From positions 4,960,001 to 5,024,000 of the forward strand of contig NZ_CP130945.1 of assembly GCF_050389805.1 (NCBI RefSeq): a stretch of DNA of 64,000 nucleotides, read 5' to 3'. Under the pieces are notes generated by a model. That model did no database searches. It was not told the DNA's origin and saw nothing but the letters and a program-made list of their open reading frames with translations. Position 1 is the stretch's first letter; each line of letters begins with the position of its first letter. Made by a program: the position numbers and the translations under genes. Below are positions 1-8,897 of this stretch, piece after piece. The stretch comes from Bacillus_BD sp050389805. GTDB taxonomy: Bacteria; Bacillota; Bacilli; Bacillales; Cytobacillaceae.

Positions 1-598
1 ACTCTTGATCGACTTTATTTTTTACAACCTCAAGAGATTTCTGTTGCTCATCTTCCTTTTGCTTTTCTTCTTCCTCATCAAAACCTTCACTGACTGCTAC
101 ACCGTTTGAAAAATCAAGGAAACAAAGGGGAGGAAATAGTACACACCACCAATTTGCTCCTGTTCCCTCACCAAGGGTAATCAGAATGGCTTCATATTCA
201 CCGGCAGGATACAAGTAATTTCCATATAATTTAGTTGGGAAATCTACCTTTCCAAACTCTACTTTAACCGATTGATTGACTTGTTCTTGTTCTAAAACAT
301 CCCGAGCAATTTGCTGAAGCTCTGGAAGTCCCTCCTGGATCACTCTTTTAGCCTCTTGCTTAGACGTTAAATGTGATACCCATTCGGTAATTTCTGCATT
401 CACTTCATCCCTTACCAAGCGTTTGACCCTTTGATCTTCTTCAGAATCACTGTTGGCTAGAATACGAAGGCGAATCGCATCATTCGGGATGACGACAGCC
501 TCATTTGCGGTTACTTCATTTTTTGGTATATATAAACTTAAAATCGTTCCAATTGATAGAATTAATAAATAGATAATAGCAGCGTCTTTTCGTTTCAT
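1..598 (-). CDS. spoIIR: Stage II sporulation protein R (partial, 3' end off the window)
   Basis: Reading leftward from an ATG at 598, an open frame of about 199 codons runs off the window edge. It begins MKRKDAAIIYLLIL, a single N-terminal hydrophobic segment (about residues 7-23) suited to export, and has the family block RLRILANSDSEEDQ near residues 43-56. SpoIIR is made in the forespore under sigma F, is secreted into the intermembrane space, and triggers SpoIIGA to process pro-sigma E in the mother cell. B. subtilis has the same neighbour order (spoIIR next to prmC-prfA), which supports the call. The visible C-terminal part is rich in Glu, Lys and Gln. The stop codon is not seen. Confidence 0.9.
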   Translation of the reverse strand, partial: MKRKDAAIIYLLILSIGTILSLYIPKNEVTANEAVVIPNDAIRLRILANSDSEEDQRVKRLVRDEVNAEITEWVSHLTSKQEAKRVIQEGLPELQQIARDVLEQEQVNQSVKVEFGKVDFPTKLYGNYLYPAGEYEAILITLGEGTGANWWCVLFPPLCFLDFSNGVAVSEGFDEEEEKQKEDEQQKSLEVVKNKVDQE

Positions 599-734
599 GT
601 TTGTTAGCACCGTCCCTTCACTAACACATTGTGGACAGGAAGCTAACTTTTTAAACTAGCAAAAATAAATTTTTTTATAGACTAGGAATCTATTAAATGT
701 TTTTACGTAAAAAAAAGAGAGAGAGAGAAATTCT

Positions 735-1592
735 CTACTCTAATTCGATAAACACCATTCGGTCTTTCCCATTAATATCATACACCGTTTCAATCTTTCC
801 GGCAGGAAAAGCCTTTTGCATCAATTGGGATACTTCCTGACTTTGACCAGCACCTACTTCAAACCCTACCAATGCCTTTTCTTTTAAAACAAATGACAGT
901 TGCTCGGAAAAGTCTCGGTAGATATCCAAACCGTCCTCTCCAGCAAAAAGGGCTTGGTGCGGTTCATGATCTGTCACAACGATAGACATTTGTTTTTGAT
1001 CGCCTAACGGGATATAAGGTGGGTTAGACAACACCACATCAAACTTTTGTCCTTTCTCGATAAAAGGCTGCAACAAATTTCCGTTGACGAAATTAATGTC
1101 AGCACCTAATGTTTCAGCATTTTCCTTTGCTACTTTTAAAGCATCCCTCGAAAGATCTGATGCAGTAACCGAGAGGGAGGATCGCTCTAATTTTAGAGAA
1201 ACTGCGATGGCACCACTTCCCGTACCAATATCAACAACATCCAGACTTGTATCCTCGCCAAACAAAGACTTCATCCGCTCTAAGGCACTCAAGACCAATT
1301 CCTCTGTTTCAGGTCGTGGAATGAGGACATGTTCATTCACCATAAACTTGCGACCATAGAACTCTTCGAATCCCATGATATACTGTATCGGTGTACCTGA
1401 TCCATGCAATACAACCGCTTCTTGAAACGTCTTTTCCACAGCAGGATCTAGTTCTTCTCTCAAATTCGCTAAGAGCTTTGATCGGTCCATCCCTGTATAA
1501 AAACGTAATAATAACTCTCCGGCATTTTCATCTCGATCTTTTTCACGTAAAAAAGAAGAAGCCCATTTAAGAGCTTCAAAAACTTTACCCAT
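735..1592 (-). CDS. prmC: Peptide chain release factor N(5)-glutamine methyltransferase
   Basis: This 285-residue protein has the N-terminal helical release-factor-binding domain and a class I SAM-dependent methyltransferase domain with the motif VDIGTGSGAIAVSL (SAM loop) and the catalytic NPPY (in VVLSNPPYIPLG). PrmC methylates the glutamine of the GGQ motif in release factors 1 and 2, which raises termination efficiency. Its substrate gene prfA lies immediately upstream with a 2-bp gap, so the two are surely co-transcribed. A short inverted repeat followed by a T-run on the minus strand (about 705-738) may end the transcript. Length and gene order match B. subtilis prmC (ywkE). Confidence 0.96.
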   Translation of the reverse strand: MGKVFEALKWASSFLREKDRDENAGELLLRFYTGMDRSKLLANLREELDPAVEKTFQEAVVLHGSGTPIQYIMGFEEFYGRKFMVNEHVLIPRPETEELVLSALERMKSLFGEDTSLDVVDIGTGSGAIAVSLKLERSSLSVTASDLSRDALKVAKENAETLGADINFVNGNLLQPFIEKGQKFDVVLSNPPYIPLGDQKQMSIVVTDHEPHQALFAGEDGLDIYRDFSEQLSFVLKEKALVGFEVGAGQSQEVSQLMQKAFPAGKIETVYDINGKDRMVFIELE

Positions 1593-1594
1593 GC

Positions 1595-2665
1595 TTAATC
1601 CTCTGCACTTTCTAATTTACTGGACTGTTCTTCCATAATGAGGGCGTTAATAATATCATCAAGTTTGCCTTCAAGAATTTGATCCAGCTTTTGAATCGTT
1701 AATCCAATGCGGTGATCGGTTACACGATTTTGCGGAAAATTATACGTGCGGATTCGCTCAGAGCGGTCTCCCGTTCCGACAGCTGATTTACGTTGTTGGT
1801 CATATTCAGCCTGAGCTTCACTTTGAAACTTATCGTAAATACGGGCACGAAGTACCTTCATGGCTTTTTCTTTATTCTTTATTTGGGATTTTTCATCTTG
1901 GCAGGAAACCACAATTCCCGTTGGAATATGGGTTAAACGAACAGCAGACATGGTCGTGTTAACACTTTGTCCACCTGGTCCACTTGATGCAAATGTATCT
2001 ACACGAATATCCTTATCATGGATATCAATTTCCACTTCCTCTGTTTCAGGTAGAACCGCAACCGTTGCCGTTGATGTATGAATACGTCCACCAGACTCAG
2101 TTTCAGGCACCCGTTGAACCCGGTGCGCTCCATTTTCAAATTTAAGTTTCGAATAAGCACCATGTCCGTTAATCATAAAGATAATCTCTTTATAACCACC
2201 AACACCGGTTGTGTGTGTTTCAATGACATCAATTTTCCAACGTTGAGATTCTGCATACTTGCTGTACATGCGGAACAGATCACCTGCAAACAGGGCGGCT
2301 TCATCTCCGCCAGCAGCACCACGAATCTCCATAATTACGTTTTTATCATCGTTAGGATCTTTTGGAATTAAGAGGATTTTAAGGCGCGCTTCTAAATCTT
2401 CAACTTTATCTTCTAGTTCGCTAACCTCTTCTTTAACCATTTCTCTCATTTCCGCATCAAGCTTTTCTTCTAACATTTCCTTGGCGTCTTTTAATTGCTC
2501 ACGCACTTCTTTGTATTCACGATAAACTGCAACCGTTTCTTGAATATCGGACTGCTCTTTCGAGTATTCACGTAATTTAGTTGTATCATTTATAACTTCG
2601 GGATCGCTAAGTAATTCGTTTAATCTATCATATCGATCCTCAACAGCTTGTAGTCGATCAAACAT
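1595..2665 (-). CDS. prfA: Peptide chain release factor 1
   Basis: RF1 recognises UAA and UAG and triggers peptidyl-tRNA hydrolysis. The protein has the long N-terminal coiled-coil domain, the catalytic loop SSGPGGQSVNTT (the GGQ that PrmC methylates) and the C-terminal helical tail. The frame stays open to a GTG at 2677, but that GTG is part of the Shine-Dalgarno GAGGTG. The ATG at 2665, eight bases after it, gives MFDRLQAVEDRY, which aligns with the start of B. subtilis RF1 (356 residues), so 2665 was chosen. It forms an operon with prmC. Confidence 0.96.
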   Translation of the reverse strand: MFDRLQAVEDRYDRLNELLSDPEVINDTTKLREYSKEQSDIQETVAVYREYKEVREQLKDAKEMLEEKLDAEMREMVKEEVSELEDKVEDLEARLKILLIPKDPNDDKNVIMEIRGAAGGDEAALFAGDLFRMYSKYAESQRWKIDVIETHTTGVGGYKEIIFMINGHGAYSKLKFENGAHRVQRVPETESGGRIHTSTATVAVLPETEEVEIDIHDKDIRVDTFASSGPGGQSVNTTMSAVRLTHIPTGIVVSCQDEKSQIKNKEKAMKVLRARIYDKFQSEAQAEYDQQRKSAVGTGDRSERIRTYNFPQNRVTDHRIGLTIQKLDQILEGKLDDIINALIMEEQSSKLESAED

Positions 2666-2689
2666 TGTTGCTCTCACCTCTTTTAATTT

Positions 2690-2884
2690 AAAAGCGCAAG
2701 CGCCTTCCTGAGCCCCGATAAAGTAAACTCTCCGACTAAGTAAGCCTTTAGGCCGAGATAAGGAGTAGTTGCACTTATGCCGGTACGGTCAAGCACAAGG
2801 CGAGCCGGCACGAAGGTTTGCCCTTTAACCTTCCTAACGGATTGACTTGTGACCTCGAGGGGCTAGGCGCTGGAGCTAGTCTAT
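2690..2884 (+). repeat. Dispersed repeat family A, copy 1
   Basis: About 195 bp directly upstream of prfA, starting AAAGCGCAAGCGCC and ending GGCGCTGGAGCTAGTC. The core (CCGATAAAG..., CTCTCCGACT, AGGAGTAGTTGCACTTATG, CCGGTACGG, CGAGCCGGCA) recurs at 16366-16628 in inverted orientation and at 58750-59125, with a decayed copy near 34382-34586. Many internal inverted repeats mean it would fold strongly as RNA or single-stranded DNA. No coding capacity was seen. Confidence 0.85.
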
Positions 2885-3134
2885 TCTCTTAGTTAAAAAG
2901 TATATTTTTGCACTTTTCTTTTATTCTTAATTATAGTATAGGCAATATTCTCAGTCAAAAACGATTACACAGATCGAAAAGCCTAATTTTTTTATCTATT
3001 GTTTCTTACCTATATGGATCCTATCACTTCGTTAGGAAATTTTTTTTACTTCGTTTTCAAGGGATTATGCGCGGTTTAGCATAATTTACCAGAGAAGGCC
3101 AAGAAATCCCCCATATTAAATAAAGATTTCCGGC
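2885..3134. other. Intergenic region without a recognisable gene (position of tdk in B. subtilis)
   Basis: An AT-rich stretch between repeat A1 and the rpmE terminator. In B. subtilis the thymidine kinase gene tdk lies between rpmE and prfA. Here no ORF with thymidine kinase motifs is present in either direction. Nothing else was recognised. Confidence 0.6.
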
Positions 3135-3170
3135 AATAAAAAACAGGCAAAGTTGAAAACCTGCCTGTTT
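3135..3170 (-). terminator. rpmE terminator
   Basis: AAACAGGCA and TGCCTGTTT form a stem that, read on the minus strand, is followed by a T-run. It lies 40 bp beyond the rpmE stop. Confidence 0.85.
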
Positions 3171-3209
3171 GTCTGTTTACATTTACTAAATTTAGCGTAG
3201 TCGTAATTC

Positions 3210-3410
3210 TTATTTAAGACCGTATTTTTTATTGAATCGATCAACACGACCGCCAGCTTCAGCGAATTTTTGACGTCCTGTGTAGAATGGGTGGCATTCT
3301 GAACAAGTTTCAACACGGATTGATTCTTTTACTGAACCAGATTCAAACTCGTTTCCACAAGCACATTTCACTGTAGCTTTTTTATAATTTGGATGAATTC
3401 CTGCTTTCAT
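3210..3410 (-). CDS. rpmE: 50S ribosomal protein L31 (zinc-binding form)
   Basis: A 66-residue protein, the usual length for Bacillus L31. It has the four zinc-ligand cysteines of the C+ form: C16 and C18 (in CACG) and C36 and C39 (in CSEC). It is a small protein of the large ribosomal subunit. In B. subtilis this zinc form is replaced by the cysteine-free YtiA under zinc starvation; that paralogue is not in the window. Location next to rho matches B. subtilis, and a strong terminator follows. Confidence 0.97.
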   Translation of the reverse strand: MKAGIHPNYKKATVKCACGNEFESGSVKESIRVETCSECHPFYTGRQKFAEAGGRVDRFNKKYGLK

Positions 3411-3557
3411 TCCCTTTCATCTCCTTCCGCCCTGAATCTTTCGAGACAGAGTTATATACATACGCCTAAGCGTAACATTGTACAAAAAACACTCTTCATA
3501 TTATAGCAAGGTCTAATTTGAAATGCAACTTCGTATTTATTACCATTTATAAAAAAA

Positions 3558-4823
3558 TTAAGATCGTTTTGCCTTCATTTCATCATTTAGATGAGCAAAA
3601 AACTCTTCGTTTGATTTAGTATGCTTTAACTTACGTAGGAATTTCTCTGAGAAATCAGGTGAATCTGACATGGACTTTCGAATGGCCCAAAGGAGATCCA
3701 AATGATCTTTTGGAATGAGCAATTCTTCTTTTCTTGTGCCTGAGCGACGAATATCAATTGCTGGGAAAATTCTTCTCTCAGCCAAGGCACGGTCTAAATG
3801 AAGTTCCATATTGCCTGTCCCTTTAAATTCCTCGTAAATGACATCATCCATACGTGAACCTGTATCAACAAGCGCGGTGGCTAAAATCGTTAAAGATCCA
3901 CCCTCTTCAATATTACGCGCGGCCCCGAAGAACCGTTTTGGACGGTGAAAGGCTGCTGGGTCAATACCACCTGATAATGTACGTCCACTTGGCGGAATGA
4001 CAAGGTTATAGGCACGAGCCAGTCTTGTGATACTGTCCATTAAAATCACGACATCACGCTTGTGTTCAACAAGACGCATCGCACGCTCAAGAACCAATTC
4101 AGCCACTTTAATATGGTTCTCAGGTACTTCATCAAATGTTGAACTCACCACGTCCCCCTGAACGGAGCGCTCAATATCGGTTACCTCTTCAGGTCGTTCA
4201 TCAATAAGAAGGACAATCAATTCTGCCTCAGGATGGTTAATCGTAACGCTGTTAGCGATTTCTTTAATCAGCATCGTTTTACCGGCCTTTGGAGGGGCAA
4301 CAATTAAACCACGCTGACCAAATCCCACTGGAGCTAAAATATCCATAATTCTTGTTGAGATTTTATTCGGAGTAGTTTCCAATTTCATTTGGCGATCTGG
4401 ATATAAAGGAGTTAACGCCGGGAAATGTACACGTTCTTTTGATGACTCAGGGTCATCACCATTAACAGCTTCTACTTGGAGCAATCCAAAATAACGTTCA
4501 TTTTCTTTTGGAGGACGAACCTTTCCAGAAACTTTATCCCCATTACGTAAGTCAAAGCGTCGAATTTGTGATGCTGATATATAAATATCCTCTGAACTTG
4601 GTGAATAATTGATAGGTCTTAAAAAGCCGAAGCCTTCAGATTGAATAATTTCGAGGACACCTTCCATAAAAAAGTACCCTTCCTGTTCAGCCCGTGCTTT
4701 TAAGATGGCAAAGATTAATTCTTTTTTGGTTAATTTACTATAATAAGAAACCTTATACTCACGAGCTAATTCGTAAAGCTCTTTCAACTTCATATTCTCT
4801 AAACTTGATATATTTAATCCCAT
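3558..4823 (-). CDS. rho: Transcription termination factor Rho
   Basis: A hexameric RNA-dependent ATPase that ends transcription and limits antisense RNA in Bacillus. The N-terminal Rho and cold-shock-like RNA-binding domains (about residues 1-130) are followed by the RecA-type ATPase with Walker A (PPKAGKTML), Walker B (VVILMDSITRLARA) and the Q/R-loop region (SGRTLSGGIDP). The frame extends to a TTG at 4850 with a nearby AGGA. The ATG at 4823 gives MGLNISSLENMKLKEL, which matches the family start, so 4823 (421 aa) is preferred. The alternative would add nine residues. Confidence 0.95.
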   Translation of the reverse strand: MGLNISSLENMKLKELYELAREYKVSYYSKLTKKELIFAILKARAEQEGYFFMEGVLEIIQSEGFGFLRPINYSPSSEDIYISASQIRRFDLRNGDKVSGKVRPPKENERYFGLLQVEAVNGDDPESSKERVHFPALTPLYPDRQMKLETTPNKISTRIMDILAPVGFGQRGLIVAPPKAGKTMLIKEIANSVTINHPEAELIVLLIDERPEEVTDIERSVQGDVVSSTFDEVPENHIKVAELVLERAMRLVEHKRDVVILMDSITRLARAYNLVIPPSGRTLSGGIDPAAFHRPKRFFGAARNIEEGGSLTILATALVDTGSRMDDVIYEEFKGTGNMELHLDRALAERRIFPAIDIRRSGTRKEELLIPKDHLDLLWAIRKSMSDSPDFSEKFLRKLKHTKSNEEFFAHLNDEMKAKRS

Positions 4824-5084
4824 AGTTACACCACTCTTTTGAATTTTCAATCATTCCTTTCACAAGCAGAACATTCTAGGCAATAGATATGAAAGGTTTT
4901 TTGGAAGATTACATTGTATTTAAGAGGCATCTGAAAACCATTGAAGAACTTCTCATATTTTAGTTTTCATGATTTACGAAGAAGGATGATTTATTTTACC
5001 TCTCCAGTGGACATAAATCAATATATTTTTGATGGAAAAAAGGAATAATTTTCTATTTTCTAATCCTTTATATGTTAATAACTC

Positions 5085-5113
5085 TAGCAGGTAAAATAAA
5101 TACCTGCCAGAGC
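5085..5113 (-). terminator. Possible terminator or stem-loop after glpX
   Basis: GCAGGTAAAATAAATACCTGC forms a hairpin directly after the glpX stop on the minus strand. The T-run is poor, so it may be only a 3'-end stem. Confidence 0.5.
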
Positions 5114-5123
5114 ACATTCATGC

Positions 5124-6086
5124 TTATTTTATAACCAGGTTTGGCTTTTTCGCTAAGCTATGTCTGCCTTCAATAAAACGAACCGTACCAGATTTAGCAC
5201 GCATAACAACAGAATGAGTTGTTGCATATCCGCCTCTGAATTGAACTCCTTTAAGAAGCTCTCCATCTGTGATTCCGGTTGCTGCAAAGATGGCGTCATC
5301 ACCTTTAACTAAATCATCCATATAAAGGACTTGGTTCACTTCTACACCCATTTCCTTACAACGTCTGATTTCTTCATCACTTTGTGGTAAAAGTTTCCCT
5401 TGAAGCTCCCCCCCTAGACATTTTAATGCAACAGCCGCTAATACACCTTCTGGAGCGCCTCCAGATCCCAATAAGATATCAACGCCTGTTTCTTCAAACG
5501 CTGTGTTCATCGCTCCAGCTACATCCCCAGCTTCAATCAGCTTAATACGGGCACCAGCTTCACGAATTTGTTTAATAATCTCTGCATGGCGTTCACGATT
5601 TAAGATTGTCACAACCACGTCTTCAATTGGTTTATTTTTCGCTTTGGCTACGGCTTTTAAATTTTCAATAACAGGAGCATTGATGTCAACGACTCCTACA
5701 GCTTCTGGTCCAACAGCGATTTTTTCCATATACATATCTGGAGCATGTAGAAGGTTTCCTTGATCGGCAACCGCTAAAACGGCTAATGCATTCCATCCAC
5801 CTGCTGCAACAATCTCCGTTCCTTCTACTGGGTCTACTGCTACGTCCACATTTGGTCCCCAGCCTGTCCCTAATTTTTCACCAATATAAAGCATAGGTGC
5901 TTCGTCCATTTCACCTTCACCGATGACAACCGTTCCACGCATCGGTACTGTATCAAAAACTTCGCGCATTGCAGTTGTAGCTGCATCATCCGCTTCATCT
6001 TTTTTCCCTCTACCTAACCAGCGTGCTGATTGCTGTGCAGCACCTTCTGTTACCCGTACTAATTCCATTGTTAAACTTCTTTCCAT
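5124..6086 (-). CDS. glpX: Class II fructose-1,6-bisphosphatase GlpX
   Basis: A 320-residue enzyme that dephosphorylates fructose 1,6-bisphosphate in gluconeogenesis. The lithium-sensitive phosphatase fold is shown by the metal-site motif DPVEGT (in VDVAVDPVEGTEIV), the upstream GEGEMDEAPM and the glycine-rich GSGGAPEG. The ATG at 6086 follows a good AGGAGAGG site. It lies between murZ and rho as in B. subtilis and other Bacillaceae. The linkage with fsa, fba and murZ groups central carbon enzymes. Confidence 0.95.
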   Translation of the reverse strand: MERSLTMELVRVTEGAAQQSARWLGRGKKDEADDAATTAMREVFDTVPMRGTVVIGEGEMDEAPMLYIGEKLGTGWGPNVDVAVDPVEGTEIVAAGGWNALAVLAVADQGNLLHAPDMYMEKIAVGPEAVGVVDINAPVIENLKAVAKAKNKPIEDVVVTILNRERHAEIIKQIREAGARIKLIEAGDVAGAMNTAFEETGVDILLGSGGAPEGVLAAVALKCLGGELQGKLLPQSDEEIRRCKEMGVEVNQVLYMDDLVKGDDAIFAATGITDGELLKGVQFRGGYATTHSVVMRAKSGTVRFIEGRHSLAKKPNLVIK

Positions 6087-6163
6087 TTTCTACCTCTCCT
6101 AATTATATAATTTATTCCCCAGCATTTGCTATTCGTTACTGGTAGAATGATTTGTTTTGGTGC

Positions 6164-7450
6164 TTAAGCATTCTTCGTTTGTTCAATTTCTTCTTTCGTC
6201 AAGCTTTCACGCCAGACAGTTGCACCTAGGCCATTTAATTTCTCAACCATACGACTATAACCGCGGTCAATGTGTTCAAGTCCTGTTACTTCTGTTACGC
6301 CCTCAGCCATTAAACCTGCAATTACAAGGGCGGCACCTGCACGTAAATCACTTGCTTTTACCTTTGCACCTGTTAACTTAACAGGACCGTTAATAACTGA
6401 TGAACGTCCTTCTACTTTTATGGCTGCGTTCATTCTTCTTAATTCATCTGTATGTTTAAATCGAGCCGAATAAATCGTATCGGTTATCATACTTGTTCCT
6501 TCTGCCCTCGTTAGTAAGGATGTTAGAGGCTGCTGTAAATCCGTTGGAAACCCTGGATAAACAAGTGTTTTTATGTCAACAGCTTTCATTTTTGGAACAG
6601 AATGAACATAAACTTGATCATCCTTCGTTTCAACCGTGACACCCATTTCACGAAGCTTAGCGATTAAGGATTCTAAATGCTGTGGAATGACATTATCCAC
6701 AATCACCCCTTCACCGACAGCCGCACCAAGAATAATATAGGTACCCGCTTCAATCCGATCAGGAATAATCGTATGTTTACAACCATGGAGCTCATCAACA
6801 CCATCAATCCGAATGATATCCGTCCCTGCTCCTTTTATTTTGGCACCCATATTTGTTAAAAGGGTTGCGACATCAATAATTTCCGGTTCCTTTGCAGCAT
6901 TTTCAATGACTGTACGACCTTTTGCTCTTACTGCAGCCAACATAATATTTATAGTAGCGCCGACGCTGACGACATCTAAATAAATCCGCGCACCTTTTAA
7001 TTCATCCGCACGCAAATAGATAGCACCTTGTTCATTGGTTACCTTTGCACCAAGTGCTTCAAAACCTTTGATATGTTGATCAATCGGTCTTGGACCTAAA
7101 TGACAACCGCCAGGTAATCCAATAACAGCCTTTTTAAATCGGCCTAGCATTGCCCCCATTAGATAATAGGAAGCACGAAGCTTTTTTACTTTCCCATTTG
7201 GTAAGGGCATGGAAATCATAGATGAAGGGTCTACAACCATATCACTTTCCGTAATATTTACCTTTCCTCCTATTTCCTCAAGCAATCCCTTTAAAATTCG
7301 GACATCAGAAATATCAGGTAACCCTTCAATTGTTACAGGGGAATCAGCTAAAATTGTCGCAGGAATTAAGGCAACAGCGCTATTTTTGGCGCCACTGATT
7401 CGAACAGTCCCTTTTAACGGATAGCCACCTGCAATCATTAATTTTTCCAT
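6164..7450 (-). CDS. murZ: UDP-N-acetylglucosamine 1-carboxyvinyltransferase (second paralogue, MurA2/MurZ type)
   Basis: First committed step of peptidoglycan synthesis: transfer of enolpyruvate from PEP to UDP-GlcNAc. The 428-residue EPSP-synthase-like fold has the N-terminal K22-N23 pair (SGAKNSAV) and the fosfomycin-target cysteine C116 in GGCHLGPRPID. The open frame reaches 7606, but codons above 7450 read through dispersed repeat B1. The ATG at 7450 follows GGAAGGGAG and starts MEKLMIAGGY, so it is the start. Position between fsa and glpX identifies it as the murAB/murZ paralogue; a murAA gene is expected elsewhere. Confidence 0.94.
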   Translation of the reverse strand: MEKLMIAGGYPLKGTVRISGAKNSAVALIPATILADSPVTIEGLPDISDVRILKGLLEEIGGKVNITESDMVVDPSSMISMPLPNGKVKKLRASYYLMGAMLGRFKKAVIGLPGGCHLGPRPIDQHIKGFEALGAKVTNEQGAIYLRADELKGARIYLDVVSVGATINIMLAAVRAKGRTVIENAAKEPEIIDVATLLTNMGAKIKGAGTDIIRIDGVDELHGCKHTIIPDRIEAGTYIILGAAVGEGVIVDNVIPQHLESLIAKLREMGVTVETKDDQVYVHSVPKMKAVDIKTLVYPGFPTDLQQPLTSLLTRAEGTSMITDTIYSARFKHTDELRRMNAAIKVEGRSSVINGPVKLTGAKVKASDLRAGAALVIAGLMAEGVTEVTGLEHIDRGYSRMVEKLNGLGATVWRESLTKEEIEQTKNA

Positions 7451-7475
7451 TTTGAACTCCCTTCCATCTATATTT

Positions 7476-7684
7476 AAAAGCGTAAGCGCCTTGCCCAGCT
7501 CCGTATGAACTGACTTGCACAGGATGTGCTGACTTCGACGTTCGCCACAGGACGTGGCGGTTTTTAGTCGATGTTCCCACTGAGATAAAGGAAACACGAT
7601 TAGCACGACAGTGCGAATCGATGTTGACGCAATCGTTGCGGAAGAAGCGGGAAGTTCACTAGGAGCTAGGCGCTGAAGCTAGAC
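7476..7684 (+). repeat. Dispersed repeat family B, copy 1
   Basis: About 210 bp just upstream of the murZ ribosome binding site. It shares almost its whole length with 33492-33704: CCGTATG(A/G)ACTGACTTGCAC, GACGTTCGCCACAGGACGTGG, GAGATAAAGGAAACACGAT, CGATGTTGACGCAATCG. GCCACAGGACGTGGC is palindromic. The outer ends (AAGCG...GCGCC and CTAGGCGCTGAAGCTAGACA) resemble those of family A. Confidence 0.85.
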
Positions 7685-7734
7685 ATCAATCTAACTTCAA
7701 AAAACTAATACTTGGCACAACACTAATTTCTTTT

Positions 7735-7860
7735 TTTAGGCTCTGTTAAATTTGTTGTTAACGATGTCTTGCCTTTATGCTTTTCCCGCAAGAGTCCTTG
7801 TGCCTTCCACGGCAATAAACTGTAGTTTAAAATTAACATTCATTTTTTAACATAGCTCTT
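7735..7860. repeat. Possible family D repeat remnant
   Basis: A 125-bp segment bounded by imperfect inverted ends (GGCTCTGTTAAATTTG and, from the other side, GAGCTATGTTAAAAAATG). It contains CTTGTGCCTTCCACGGCAA, similar to CTTCGTGCCTTCCACTTTAA in the segment at 10615-10800. It looks like a decayed MITE-like or palindromic element. No ORF. Confidence 0.45.
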
Positions 7861-8021
7861 TAATATATCGGATGTCTTTCCATCATAGGATATTTAAATG
7901 GACTTTATTCAATATACCCATTCTTTATTTTACACAAAATATGACCATCATCCATCATATTAGAAAAAATTTAAAATTTCTGCATTATTTTTGAGTAAAA
8001 GAAAAAACGGGATATTTTATG

Positions 8022-8053
8022 GGAAAGGGCGACTATCTCTCAAGTCACCCTTC
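8022..8053 (-). terminator. Probable fsa terminator
   Basis: On the minus strand AGGGTGACT and AGTCGCCCT pair about 30 bp after the fsa stop and are followed by TTTCCC, a modest T-run. Confidence 0.6.
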
Positions 8054-8083
8054 TATTAGAATCAGAAATTCAAGGAAATGAGA

Positions 8084-8728
8084 TTATTCGCGGTTTTTCC
8101 AATCTGCCATAAAGGCTTCGATCCCTTGATCTGTTAATGGATGCTTAAACAATTGCTTAATCACTTTATACGGAGTTGTTGCAATATGTGCCCCGCGCAA
8201 TGCAGCATCTGTAATATGTTGAGGATGTCTGATTGACGCAGCAATAATTTCTGTGTCAATTCCATGAATAGCAAAAATTTCAGCAATCGTTGAAATTAAG
8301 TCTAAGCCATTATGACCAATATCATCTAAACGACCTAAGAAAGGTGATACATAAGTTGCCCCTGCTCTAGCTGCAAGTAATGCTTGGTTTGCACTGAAAA
8401 TAAGGGTAACATTCGTCTTGATGCCTTCCTTTGAAAGAACGGATACAGCTTTCATTCCGTCTGGAGTCATTGGGATTTTAACGGTAATATTAGGAGCAAT
8501 GGTTGCTAATTCACGACCTTCTTTGATCATTCCTTCCGCGTCAAGCGCAATTACCTCTCCACTAACAGAGCCTGGAACTAATTCAGCAATTTCACGTAAA
8601 CGATCATGGAATGAAATGCCCTTTTCCTTTGCTACTAGGGATGGGTTTGTTGTAACCCCAGAAATAATTCCTAATTCATGGGCTTCTCTAATTTCGTCCA
8701 TATTTGCAGTATCGATAAAAAATTTCAT
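8084..8728 (-). CDS. fsa: Fructose-6-phosphate aldolase / transaldolase-like protein
   Basis: A 214-residue small transaldolase-family TIM barrel. The Schiff-base lysine lies in ITVKIPMT, and GVTTNPSL and SPFLGRLDDIGHNG are family signatures. Members either cleave fructose 6-phosphate or act as transaldolase; the sequence alone does not decide, and in B. subtilis the orthologue (ywjH) is called tal or fsa. The frame opens six codons earlier, but the ATG at 8728 sits behind AAGGGG and begins MKFFIDTANM, matching the family. It lies between fba and murZ as in B. subtilis. Confidence 0.92.
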   Translation of the reverse strand: MKFFIDTANMDEIREAHELGIISGVTTNPSLVAKEKGISFHDRLREIAELVPGSVSGEVIALDAEGMIKEGRELATIAPNITVKIPMTPDGMKAVSVLSKEGIKTNVTLIFSANQALLAARAGATYVSPFLGRLDDIGHNGLDLISTIAEIFAIHGIDTEIIAASIRHPQHITDAALRGAHIATTPYKVIKQLFKHPLTDQGIEAFMADWKNRE

Positions 8729-8863
8729 CATTATACCCCTTTTCATTATAAAAATTACGACTATTTGATACTTATTGGAATTTATCTTTTCGCTTTATGT
8801 TAAAGTAAAGTTCTAGTTATCTAAGTGAAATTGGTAATAAATAGAAAAATATAACCATACAGT

Positions 8864-8889
8864 GAAAACCGCCTCTAATGGGCGGTTTA
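8864..8889 (-). terminator. fba terminator
   Basis: AACCGCC and GGCGGTT form a short GC stem after the fba stop on the minus strand, followed by TTCACT. Confidence 0.7.
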
Positions 8890-8897
8890 ACACTCAA

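Noticed and set aside
3116..3316. A 66-codon minus-strand frame overlapping rpmE
   Set aside because: It overlaps rpmE in a different frame and runs through its terminator.
7451..7606. A 52-residue N-terminal extension of MurZ
   Set aside because: The extension is translation of dispersed repeat B1; a good ribosome site marks the start at 7450, and the same peptide appears at repeat B2.
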